This document shows, piece after piece, positions 1 to 7,504 of a stretch of 31,061 nucleotides of DNA. The stretch is taken from positions 1-31,061 of the IMG/VR virus record IMGVR_UViG_3300008216_000049; one strand, 5' to 3'. How positions within the stretch are numbered: the first letter of the stretch is position 1; each line of letters opens with the position of its first letter. The DNA comes from a virus. The position numbers were made by a program, and so were the translations under genes. The notes beneath the pieces were generated by a model, which saw only the letters and a list, made by a program, of their open reading frames with translations, had not been told where the DNA came from and made no database searches.

Positions 1-161
1 TCGCTAACTGCCGGGTTCGCTACGGCCTGCGTGAATGCAGCCTTGGGTGTGCAGCGGTAATCATCAGGGCACTCGAAGTCACCGCCCGCCAGCGTCAAGG
101 CGGCGAGTGTTGCACCAGCAAGCACACCGACTGCGCCGCTTGTCGTCGTTGGCGCGGGCAT
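1..161 (-). CDS. Partial small protein with hydrophobic N-terminus, runs off the left edge
   Basis: The reading frame starts at an ATG that shares one base with the stop of the preceding gene (TAATG), with GAGG 8 bases upstream, and stays open for 53 codons to the window edge. The N-terminus has an alanine/leucine-rich stretch at about residues 10-26 (GVLAGATLAALTLAGG), followed by an acidic, cysteine-containing segment (ECPDDYRC). This looks like a secretion signal or a single membrane anchor. It continues the late operon, where lysis or distal-tail genes could be expected, but nothing identifies a function. Confidence concerns the existence of the gene. Confidence 0.55.
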   Translation of the reverse strand, partial: MPAPTTTSGAVGVLAGATLAALTLAGGDFECPDDYRCTPKAAFTQAVANPAVS

Positions 162-1381
162 TAGGGGAGCCTCGAAATCTCAACGTAGAACTTGCCCTCG
201 CCTTGCGTCGCGTCGCCGGTCGCGGAGAGCGCGTCAACAGTGTCTGCCCCGGTGTAACCATACGACTGCGCGCCGCCAGAACCGGCCGCATAAAGATATG
301 CTCCCTTGTCGTTCGCAGAGGTCCACATCCAACCCAGATTCCCCAGATCCCTAGTCCCGCTGAGAGTTTTCATGCCCATCTCGCCAAACCCGTCATCGTT
401 GTTCCCGTCTCCGAGCTTCAGCGAACCCGAACTGCCGTCCCATACCTCGGTGACCCTGAACAGGATGTTTGTCACCACATCGCCATCGGCCACGGTGAAA
501 CATTGGTTAGTGCCGCCGTCGTGGCTCACTGTGCAAGGCCCCAGCCAGCGGCGCATCTGCCGCACGTAGCCCGAGGCGGGTTCGATGGCAAGATCGCCCG
601 CGCCTGTAGCAATCTCTCCATATTGCTCGCCCAGGTCATCCTCATATGTGAGGCTCAAGTGTCGGGTCCCGGCAGGGATCACGCTGTCCGGGTCTGTCTG
701 TCCCCAGATATAAAAGACGGGATCGTTCTGCTGTACCAGATCATGGTCCTTGTTGCGGTTGGCAGCCAAGGTGAGAACCATCGCATTGCCAGAACTTGCA
801 CCCACAACCATGCGGGTTTCGTCGTCAGCCCAGTCGCCGTGTATCTGGAACTGTGCGGTGCTGTCCGTCGTACCGCTCCGCAGCGAGACAACGGAGTTGC
901 TAGTGCTTGCGATATTCCAATGGTGCGCCTGGAATACATCCCCTTGACCGAAGTGACCCTGACCTCCTGCAACGAAAAAGCGCATGTCGCCGTCTGGAAT
1001 GTTGATCCACCCGTCAGCCTCGTCGTGATATAGGCAGACTGCCTCATCTACGTTTGTAGAGTCGTCTGAAGCCACGCACAGGCGGGTATCAGTGCAGGTC
1101 AGACCCGTGCGATTCACGTCGGCATCCGAAGACACAACAACGCAGGTATCCGCAGTCGTCACCAACGAGAGGTGATCCGTACCCGTCGTCTCCCACCCGA
1201 TCTTGGTGTCAGGACTGCCCGACGTATTGCCAAACCCCAGCGTTGCGTCATCTGCAAAGAAAGTTGAGCCGCCGTCCTTCGGTGGTGTCACGAGAGCGGC
1301 GATAGCCGGGACAGAGGCCCAGAGCACAACGCCCAGGACAACCCCGACCAGCACACCGATGATGAGTCGAGAACCGCCCAT
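161..1381 (-). CDS. Putative secreted or membrane-anchored fibre-like protein
   Basis: A 406-aa protein. The start chosen is ATG at 1381, with GAGGAG 8 bases upstream and a one-base TAATG overlap with the previous stop; a longer version starting 21 bases upstream lacks that ribosome site. Residues 5-34 form a strong hydrophobic segment (IIGVLVGVVLGVVLWASV), a signal peptide or membrane anchor. The rest is Gly/Ser/Thr/Asp-rich with many short alternating segments, as in beta-structured phage fibres, and has several cysteines in the first half. It lies far downstream of the tail tip genes, where host-contact proteins are usual. No enzyme motif is visible. An N-terminal membrane segment is unexpected for a virion protein. 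Confidence 0.6.
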   Translation of the reverse strand: MGGSRLIIGVLVGVVLGVVLWASVPAIAALVTPPKDGGSTFFADDATLGFGNTSGSPDTKIGWETTGTDHLSLVTTADTCVVVSSDADVNRTGLTCTDTRLCVASDDSTNVDEAVCLYHDEADGWINIPDGDMRFFVAGGQGHFGQGDVFQAHHWNIASTSNSVVSLRSGTTDSTAQFQIHGDWADDETRMVVGASSGNAMVLTLAANRNKDHDLVQQNDPVFYIWGQTDPDSVIPAGTRHLSLTYEDDLGEQYGEIATGAGDLAIEPASGYVRQMRRWLGPCTVSHDGGTNQCFTVADGDVVTNILFRVTEVWDGSSGSLKLGDGNNDDGFGEMGMKTLSGTRDLGNLGWMWTSANDKGAYLYAAGSGGAQSYGYTGADTVDALSATGDATQGEGKFYVEISRLP

Positions 1382-1995
1382 TAGATAGCCTCCTCGACAC
1401 ACTGGACGTCAGCGTTGCCCGCCCCGGTGATGTCGTAGATGTAGACGGCGCCGACATCGCTGGTGCTAAAACTGCCGCCCGTGCCGTCGTTCGCAGCTGT
1501 CCCACCGGCAACGATGAGCCCAACCGTCCCGCCAGTCGCCGCACCTACTCGAAAGCGAGCCGTGGTTGTGCCCACCGATTGGCAGGTCACGCTCAAACGA
1601 TTGGCGTTCAGAGCGATATCCGCCGCTGCTTCGTTCTGGTCTGGATCGATGGCCGAATAAGTGCGAGTTGTCGGCCTCGTCTCCGTCACCGACACGATGC
1701 CCGTTGCCGTTGCGCCACCCGCACCCGGCGTTACGATGACGACGCCTTGCCAGTGCTGGGTGCCGCCGCCAGTGTCGCCGTCGAGGGTCCGCAGAGAGCG
1801 TAGATTGGTCCCGTCCGATCCGCCCACCTCAAGAGCAGCTGCAGGTGCAGCCGACCCGATCGCACCCGCCGATCTGTAGAGCGCGTGCGGCCCGATGGCC
1901 CACGCGTTCCGAATCAAGTCTTGCCCAACGACCGCAGCAAGCACCAAGCTCGCACCCACGGCCATCGCCAACGTCCAGCCAATTCGCTTTCTCAT
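1381..1995 (-). CDS. Putative secreted/anchored beta-rich protein
   Basis: A 204-aa protein that starts at ATG with GGAGGAG only 2 bases upstream, an unusually short spacing. Residues 1-28 are a basic start (MRKR) followed by a hydrophobic run (LAMAVGASLVLAAVVG), a typical signal peptide or anchor. The remainder is rich in Gly, Thr, Ala and Val, ends with a short segment like VYIYDITGAGNADVQC, and resembles a small beta-sandwich. It is of the same general type as its downstream neighbour: hydrophobic leader, then low-charge beta-rich body. Function is unknown; a distal-tail, surface or host-envelope role is only an inference from position. Confidence 0.6.
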   Translation of the reverse strand: MRKRIGWTLAMAVGASLVLAAVVGQDLIRNAWAIGPHALYRSAGAIGSAAPAAALEVGGSDGTNLRSLRTLDGDTGGGTQHWQGVVIVTPGAGGATATGIVSVTETRPTTRTYSAIDPDQNEAAADIALNANRLSVTCQSVGTTTARFRVGAATGGTVGLIVAGGTAANDGTGGSFSTSDVGAVYIYDITGAGNADVQCVEEAI

Positions 1996-2015
1996 GTCTC
2001 CTCCGCTTCAGCCAC

Positions 2016-2552
2016 CTAAGGCAGATCGCCCACGGCTAAGGTGTCGTCTCGAATCATCAATCGCCGCAACTCGATCCACACCGCCGATGTCTTCCGTACC
2101 TCGACGGTGATGATCTGCGTTGTCGGCGGTGCGGTGTTCGTCACCGCGATCACCGCTGTTTGCTCTGTCGTCGGACCGAATGCGCCCGTGAAGGTGAACG
2201 TAGCATTCGCCGCAGGCGAAGACACCCGGATCTCGCCAGCGACTCCGCCAGCGTTGCAGCCCGCGTTGATCCTGATCAGCACCCTCGGCATGTGCCGCCG
2301 AGGCGTGATCCGGTACTCGAGCCGAGTCTGGAAGGCGCCGTTCGTCTCACGAAGCGTGCGCTCACCAGCGACGGCGGCGGTCGTCACCCACGACATAGAG
2401 ACGTGAGACTTCGACCGATTCGCCATCAACCAGTTGTGATTCCGGTTGATCGTCTGGAACCCGCCATCACCATCGAACTGCACCGGATCGCCAACGATGA
2501 TCAGATCGCCCGGATCTTGCTCGGTAAAGGTGCCTGGTAACGTCTTCGCCAT
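2016..2552 (-). CDS. Putative distal tail/host-contact protein
   Basis: A 178-aa protein starting at ATG with AGAGGT 5 bases upstream, 3 bases after the preceding stop. It has no hydrophobic leader. The C-terminal half consists of alternating hydrophobic/polar strands (IITVEVRKTSAVWIELRRL), which suggests a beta-sandwich. Its last strands resemble in pattern the ends of the two upstream genes (221 and 265 aa), so the three may be related small beta-domains. Position after the tail tip gene suggests a virion or receptor-contact part. No family is recognised. Confidence 0.6.
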   Translation of the reverse strand: MAKTLPGTFTEQDPGDLIIVGDPVQFDGDGGFQTINRNHNWLMANRSKSHVSMSWVTTAAVAGERTLRETNGAFQTRLEYRITPRRHMPRVLIRINAGCNAGGVAGEIRVSSPAANATFTFTGAFGPTTEQTAVIAVTNTAPPTTQIITVEVRKTSAVWIELRRLMIRDDTLAVGDLP

Positions 2553-2555
2553 TGC

Positions 2556-3221
2556 TTACCTCTGCGGGACCATCTCGTATATCTGGACGCCCCATAGCGC
2601 CACCCGTTCCACGATCGGGCTATCATTCCGAATTTGCACCTGGATCCTCTGCTCGTGCGATGTCGTCAGGGTCGGTGACCACGTGAGCCATTGCGTGGCG
2701 CCCTCCGGCCCGAGCACATCGGCCACGTAGGGGAAGTCAGTGACGCCTTGATCCCGGATCTGCACCATCAGGAAGTCCTGCGGAGACATGCGGAATCGAG
2801 ACCGATGCACAACGGCCATGCTGTCGGTGTACGCGCCGGAGGTTACCCCGTCCAGCCCAGCCGCCACGCCCGCCCCGCCCCGCTCCGAGTAGAACCGCAC
2901 CTCGACTCGATGCGCCAGTTCTAGGTTGACGCCGTTGTCCAACACGTTCTCTGCCGCCGTGGTCGCCAACCAGACAATAGTGCCCCACAACTGCGTCGCA
3001 CCCTGGCTCACCGTCACGAGATACTCCACCTCGTTCGTGGAGAAGACCGCGCCAGGGATGTGCCAGATGTCCTGATCCGCCACGAGTTGCCTGATCTTGA
3101 CACCGTGGAAGTGCTCCGCGTTCAGTTGCAGCCCACGGGACAGGGAGGCTCGCAACGGTGCGCGTGTATAGTAGGACTCATCCGGGAGCGGGAGGTAGTC
3201 TATGCCGTAGCTCTCGGCCAT
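2556..3221 (-). CDS. Putative distal tail protein
   Basis: A 221-aa protein. Its ATG shares one base with the stop of the 265-aa gene (TGATG), so translation is probably coupled. The composition is soluble, with many aromatic residues and alternating strands (LWGTIVWLATT, VEVRFYSERGG, QRIQVQIRNDSPIV), consistent with a jelly-roll or beta-sandwich. Its place in a run of three similar-sized genes behind the 799-aa tail protein suggests a tail-tip or receptor-contact accessory. No motif gives a specific activity, and no close family is recognised. Confidence 0.6.
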   Translation of the reverse strand: MAESYGIDYLPLPDESYYTRAPLRASLSRGLQLNAEHFHGVKIRQLVADQDIWHIPGAVFSTNEVEYLVTVSQGATQLWGTIVWLATTAAENVLDNGVNLELAHRVEVRFYSERGGAGVAAGLDGVTSGAYTDSMAVVHRSRFRMSPQDFLMVQIRDQGVTDFPYVADVLGPEGATQWLTWSPTLTTSHEQRIQVQIRNDSPIVERVALWGVQIYEMVPQR

Positions 3222-4018
3222 CAGAGCCCCAGATTGCCCGTCAGCTCGTCCTCATCAATCGAGAGGGATCGGAGTTGCATCTGTGCCACCGGACGAGCCC
3301 GCCACACGGTCGCGGCAGATCCGACCTCCTCCAACCCCTGATCGTGCTCACCGAAGGCGGGATAGACCGTGCGCTTGTCGTTCGCGTTGACGCGTACGAT
3401 CTGCCGCCAGTCGGTCAGCGGCTCGTTGCTCGCAGGCTCCTCGATCCGCAATGCAAACCCCGTCGTGACACCAGCAAAGCCGCCCGCGTCCACAACGATC
3501 GCGTTGTTCTCTATCGTCTCCACCGTGCCCGTCACGTCGGCGCTCACGCTGCCCTGGAGTCCGCTAGCCGTGAGCACCTCGATCGTCTCCCATGTGCCAG
3601 GGAGCACCTCGATGCCCGCGAACTCGACGTTCTGGACGGCGCCATTGCCCACCCAAACGCCCCAGTTGGCGAGGTTCTCGTGCTGCTCCTGCCGACGCCT
3701 TGCACGAGTGTTGATCGCAACCGCCATGATTCGGCCATTCGTCACGATGCCTCGCATGCTGACCGTCACCGTGTCCTGGTCTGGACTCGTGCGACCCTCC
3801 CAATACGCAACCCGCACCCAGTAGAGAGCGGTCTGGGTGAATGGGCTTGTCAGATCCCACGCGTGCGCCGTCAAGCACCTCCGATGGTACGCATGGATCG
3901 CCCTGTCGTTGTGGACGACCTCCCGCAATGCCCACGACGAGACAGGATGCCCGTCGTCGAACGGCAGATCGTCCAAGGTGTTGACCGCTGCCGGGATCGG
4001 ATAACTGAATACAGGCAC
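3221..4018 (-). CDS. Putative tail-tip associated protein
   Basis: A 265-aa protein with a GTG start at 4018, GGGGAG about 11 bases upstream, and 6 bases after the stop of the 799-aa gene. The sequence alternates hydrophobic and polar residues (YWVRVAYWEG, DTVTVSMRGIV, WETIEVLTASG) and has a conserved-looking VWVGNGAVQNVEFAGIEV stretch, typical of beta-sandwich domains in distal tail proteins. It contains no signal peptide. Role is inferred from gene order only: it follows the large tail protein and precedes two proteins of similar build. Confidence 0.6.
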   Translation of the reverse strand: MPVFSYPIPAAVNTLDDLPFDDGHPVSSWALREVVHNDRAIHAYHRRCLTAHAWDLTSPFTQTALYWVRVAYWEGRTSPDQDTVTVSMRGIVTNGRIMAVAINTRARRRQEQHENLANWGVWVGNGAVQNVEFAGIEVLPGTWETIEVLTASGLQGSVSADVTGTVETIENNAIVVDAGGFAGVTTGFALRIEEPASNEPLTDWRQIVRVNANDKRTVYPAFGEHDQGLEEVGSAATVWRARPVAQMQLRSLSIDEDELTGNLGL

Positions 4019-4024
4019 GCCGGA

Positions 4025-6424
4025 TCAGTCTCCCCAATGATTGACACGGGCTGTCGTGCCGATGGTTGTATTCGTCGCATCGGCGTATGCCCCGTGTTCC
4101 TGCATGTGACTCGTCCATGCCGAGGCCGGATACGATGGCGCCCCAGTGTCGCCACAGTAAATGAGGATATCTCCCGCAACAGGTGCCGTAGCAGGAGCGG
4201 CGTGCAGCGTGACCTTTGTCGCCGTCTTCGCCGTGACCCGAACGACGTTCGCAGACCTCAACGCCCCGTCCTGGTCGATGTGGCAGCAAAGATCGCCAAC
4301 GCCAACGCCGCCCACAGTAAAGCCGTCTGTGTCGTCGGCCACGACTGAACCCCACGCCGTGCCGTCCGTGAATGCGTTTCTCGTAACTGATGCCTGGAGC
4401 GTCACAGCATCCCATCCCGTCACGACCGCGGACGGACCGATATGCACCAGCGTCGGTGAGTCGAGACCCACCCAGAACAACTCCACCTCGACACCTCCGC
4501 CGCCGCCTCGGCCCGAGAGCAGATCCGCCAGCGCTAGCCGACGACGCACCACGACGAACGGTGCCGCCGTCAAGCCCCGAGTCCCCGTCGCTGGATTCGG
4601 GAGCGGGGCATACGTCACGAGCACAGGCTCTCCGAGCGGCAGGAATAACCGATTCCAGTTGAGTTTGAGCGTCACTGTCGGAGGCGGTTCGAGGAAGTGC
4701 CGAAAGAGGAACGCCGCCCGCTCGTGGATGATCGCCTCGCCGCCGCTCCGTCGTGTCAATCCTCGGGCCTCGAATACCGCCGTCCGGTTCTGCACTCCGG
4801 GATAGCGAACCCGAGCCTCGGGCGATAACACCCGGATCTCGTAGGGATCACCGTCTGGGCCTTCGTGATCGATCTTCCAGACTTGGCCGAGGATCTGACC
4901 GTCTAGCCCCCAGTCATAGGATTCCGTTGCTGCGATGATGTCATCATCGTCGAGCGTCGTGGATGTATCCGCCGGGAATATCTCGGAGATCCGTACAGGT
5001 GCGATCAGTCCAACCTCGTCCTGTACCGCTGCGATCCCTAGAGGGCCGAGCAGCTGCTCCTCGGCTAGTCGTTGCAGGGAATCCGGCCCGTCCCATCCGA
5101 TGATCAGGTTCGGCATTCGGGCGCCGAGCGTGCGCCATTTCATCGCCTCCCATTCACCGATATCAAACAGCGTGTGCGGGATGCCCGCCCCGATCCCACG
5201 AGGGAGCACGTCATAGTTGACATCGGTTGCGCCAACGTTCGTCCCTGCGCCCGTCGACAACGCCAGGCACAGGAAGATGTCGATCGGATGATCACTCGCC
5301 TCTGCGGATCCGCCGTGCGGCGTTGGCTTGAACCGCATATGCGGCAACCGAGGATCCGTCGGCCAAACCTCGCGGACCCGAATGATCGGCTCGTCCGAGC
5401 TTGGCAGCCCCGTCCGGGCAACCTCCCAACCCGTGACCGTGACACGCAAAGCACCGACGTTGCGAGCCTCGCCTGCGGCTAGATCGTACTCAATGCAGGC
5501 GTCTCCATACCGGAGATGACCGCCGTTAGCCGAGTCAGGCTGCGGAGCGAATGGATCATCGCTGTCAGGGAGGCCCGCCGACGCATCGCCGGAGGCAAAC
5601 AACGCCAGCGGGATCGGTTGCCCGCCGAAGTCGTCTCGATCGAGTTGGAACCTGTCCCGGCGTGCAAACCAGTTCGAGGCGTGACCGCTGAAGGCGTGCA
5701 TCGCGATATCCGCCGAGAGGCGCCGCTCGATCCCCGTGGTATGGATTCGCCAACGACTCCCGCCCACGAATTCCAGACGGTTGATCAGGAACCGACCGAG
5801 GAGGATCTGATCACCCTCGACGTTGCCCTGAAAGTTGAGATAGAGATCGACTTGTCTTCCTCGCAGGAAGTGCGCTCGATATCTCACCTCACCGTCGCCT
5901 CGTTCTGCGTCCGTGCTATGCGCGATCGCCGTCGTGCCGTACCGGGCGCGGGTTACGTTCAGCCGGTGTCCACCTACGATGACGGCGACACCAGTCACCC
6001 TCAACCGCTCCGTCCCGATGCTGAGCACGTCGTTCGTTGCTGGGATTGCACCCGCCACCGTTGCGACATCCACAGTCGCCGATCCAGCCGTAGCGTTAGC
6101 AAGGAGACGCCCTACCCTTGACCTTTCCCGTGTCGCTAATAATTCAGACAAAAATAATGTCGGGTGCGCTCCCTCGACTAGATCAACGGTTAGACTGCCA
6201 ACGCCCACCTCGCCCGTCACAACGTCCAGCGTCGTCTCCAGATGATCCGGCAGAGATGCGAGGTACGGACGCCACGATCCCGCAATCGCACCAGCGAAAC
6301 CAGGATCGACGTTGCTGAACCGATACGCCACCGCCGTACCTGCGGCATCCGTGTCCGGGCCGAGCCCTTCGATCACGCAATGGACGATCGGCCGCGACGA
6401 CTTATCAGCGACGGTGACAGCCAT
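4025..6424 (-). CDS. Large tail-tip/hub protein
   Basis: A 799-aa protein, ATG start in a TAATG overlap with the upstream gene, GGAGGG 9 bases before it. The middle contains a segment often seen in phage tail proteins: LSIGTERLRVTGV followed by LNVTRARYGTTAIAHS (about residues 135-175). The C-terminal part has another small beta module (VGGVGVGDLCCHIDQDG). Size and position after the tape measure and a distal-tail-like gene fit a hub or central tail-tip protein of a siphovirus that connects the tube to host-contact proteins. Which subfamily it belongs to cannot be said. A poly-glycine tract (RGGGGGV) at about residue 650 is probably a linker. Confidence 0.75.
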   Translation of the reverse strand: MAVTVADKSSRPIVHCVIEGLGPDTDAAGTAVAYRFSNVDPGFAGAIAGSWRPYLASLPDHLETTLDVVTGEVGVGSLTVDLVEGAHPTLFLSELLATRERSRVGRLLANATAGSATVDVATVAGAIPATNDVLSIGTERLRVTGVAVIVGGHRLNVTRARYGTTAIAHSTDAERGDGEVRYRAHFLRGRQVDLYLNFQGNVEGDQILLGRFLINRLEFVGGSRWRIHTTGIERRLSADIAMHAFSGHASNWFARRDRFQLDRDDFGGQPIPLALFASGDASAGLPDSDDPFAPQPDSANGGHLRYGDACIEYDLAAGEARNVGALRVTVTGWEVARTGLPSSDEPIIRVREVWPTDPRLPHMRFKPTPHGGSAEASDHPIDIFLCLALSTGAGTNVGATDVNYDVLPRGIGAGIPHTLFDIGEWEAMKWRTLGARMPNLIIGWDGPDSLQRLAEEQLLGPLGIAAVQDEVGLIAPVRISEIFPADTSTTLDDDDIIAATESYDWGLDGQILGQVWKIDHEGPDGDPYEIRVLSPEARVRYPGVQNRTAVFEARGLTRRSGGEAIIHERAAFLFRHFLEPPPTVTLKLNWNRLFLPLGEPVLVTYAPLPNPATGTRGLTAAPFVVVRRRLALADLLSGRGGGGGVEVELFWVGLDSPTLVHIGPSAVVTGWDAVTLQASVTRNAFTDGTAWGSVVADDTDGFTVGGVGVGDLCCHIDQDGALRSANVVRVTAKTATKVTLHAAPATAPVAGDILIYCGDTGAPSYPASAWTSHMQEHGAYADATNTTIGTTARVNHWGD

Positions 6425-6681
6425 TAGTCGGATCCCTCCGTCGGGCTCATCCTCGCCCGAACGATCAGCGATTCATCCATCACCAACAGACTCCCGATCG
6501 GCACCTCAAGGACACTCGCGACGACACCGAGATCCTGGAGACGGACCACCTCGGGAGGATCGGCTGCCATCAGAGCGTCGATCGTGGACATCGGAAGGCC
6601 GCAGCACTCACGAAGCAGGTCACGCCCGATACCCTGGCGCTCAGCCTCGCCACGGACTCGCAGATAGACACGAGGCGGCAC
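6424..6681 (-). CDS. Small XRE-type helix-turn-helix-like protein inside the tail module
   Basis: An 85-aa protein if it begins at GTG 6681, 4 bases after the preceding stop; an in-frame GTG at 6735 would give 103 aa but overlaps the upstream gene by 50 bases. No strong ribosome site is visible, so coupling is likely. Residues about 18-68 follow the spacing of a five-helix XRE/Cro fold: GRDLLRECCGLP as helix 2, MSTIDALM as helix 3, VVRLQDLGVVASVLEVP as helix 4 and GSLLV as helix 5. A DNA-binding regulator between the distal-tail-like and tail-hub genes is unusual. It could instead be a structural protein with a chance likeness. The existence of the gene is well supported by TAATG coupling to the next gene. 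Confidence 0.6.
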   Translation of the reverse strand: MPPRVYLRVRGEAERQGIGRDLLRECCGLPMSTIDALMAADPPEVVRLQDLGVVASVLEVPIGSLLVMDESLIVRARMSPTEGSD

Positions 6682-6685
6682 AGCA

Positions 6686-7504
6686 TCACGTCGTGTATGG
6701 GCGCATAGGCACAACCACGCGGTAGCGCTCACCACGGTCCATGAGCAACGTCGCGGCCTCCTCTATGTCCTCCATCCAAGGCGTGCCGGGATCGATCACC
6801 GCCGTGGCGGACGCGATCACGCTGGTATCTGGGTGAAACTCAAACCGAATGCCGAGCCGGGCTGCGTCGTAGAAGCCCCGCCACGTCGTCGCCTGATTAC
6901 TCGTCAACGTCTCGTGCAGCGTGCCCACAACCGTCCCGTCGACGTTGCCGTAGCGGATCTTGGCAACTCGCACCCAATCGATCCGGGCGAGAGCGTGATA
7001 ATCAGTCTGCCATTGCTGGACCCATTGCTGGTTTCCTAGCGAGCGCAGGCCGCCCACGATGGCATCCTCCATACGTCTATTGCCGTCCAGGATCCTCTGC
7101 TCGGGATACCACCCGAACCTGTGCTGATTGTCGGATGTATAGGTGTTCGTCCCGGTGTCGTTTGCCGCCGTGCTGAAACCGATCACAGCCCCATCGAATA
7201 GCGGAGCGGTGCCCGTGCTCCACCGCAGCGTAAATGCGCCGGGTGCGGCAATGGTCACTCTTCCGGTTGCGCTCCTCGTCACCGTGTAGACCTGTCCACC
7301 GGCCGCCGTCATCTTCGTGGCGATCTGTTGGACAAGATCCGTGCCCGCAGCACCGCCGCCCCGGATGAACCAATCCCCGAGAGCGATCGCGGCAGTCAAC
7401 TCGCCGCCGCCCTCGTCGAATCGAAGGTTCTGTTGAGCCTCCGAGAGGCCGTCGGATACGGTCGCCACGACGGCGACAGGCCAGATGAAACGCGGATCCG
7501 CCAT
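6686..7504 (-). CDS. Putative distal tail protein following the tape measure
   Basis: A 272-aa protein, ATG in a TGATG overlap with the tape measure stop. It has mixed alpha/beta character with a Trp-rich middle (WVQQWQTDYHALARIDWVRV) and a beta-rich second half (IRFEFHPDTSVIASATAVI). The gene immediately behind the tape measure in siphoviruses commonly encodes the distal tail (Dit) or a tail-tip connector, and size fits. No specific Dit signature is recognised by eye, so the assignment rests mainly on gene order. Confidence 0.65.
   Translation of the reverse strand: MADPRFIWPVAVVATVSDGLSEAQQNLRFDEGGGELTAAIALGDWFIRGGGAAGTDLVQQIATKMTAAGGQVYTVTRSATGRVTIAAPGAFTLRWSTGTAPLFDGAVIGFSTAANDTGTNTYTSDNQHRFGWYPEQRILDGNRRMEDAIVGGLRSLGNQQWVQQWQTDYHALARIDWVRVAKIRYGNVDGTVVGTLHETLTSNQATTWRGFYDAARLGIRFEFHPDTSVIASATAVIDPGTPWMEDIEEAATLLMDRGERYRVVVPMRPYTT

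Noticed and set aside
35-1033. A 332-codon open frame on the plus strand
   Set aside because: It lies opposite the 406-aa minus gene, has no ribosome site, and its translation is Arg/His/Pro/Ala-rich, as expected from the complement of GC-rich coding DNA.
3158-4348. A 396-codon plus-strand frame
   Set aside because: Antisense to two well-coupled tail genes; composition dominated by Arg, His and Asp with no fold-like pattern.
3564-4415. A 283-codon minus frame overlapping the tail genes
   Set aside because: Reads in another phase across two real genes; Gly/Arg/His-rich and without a start signal.
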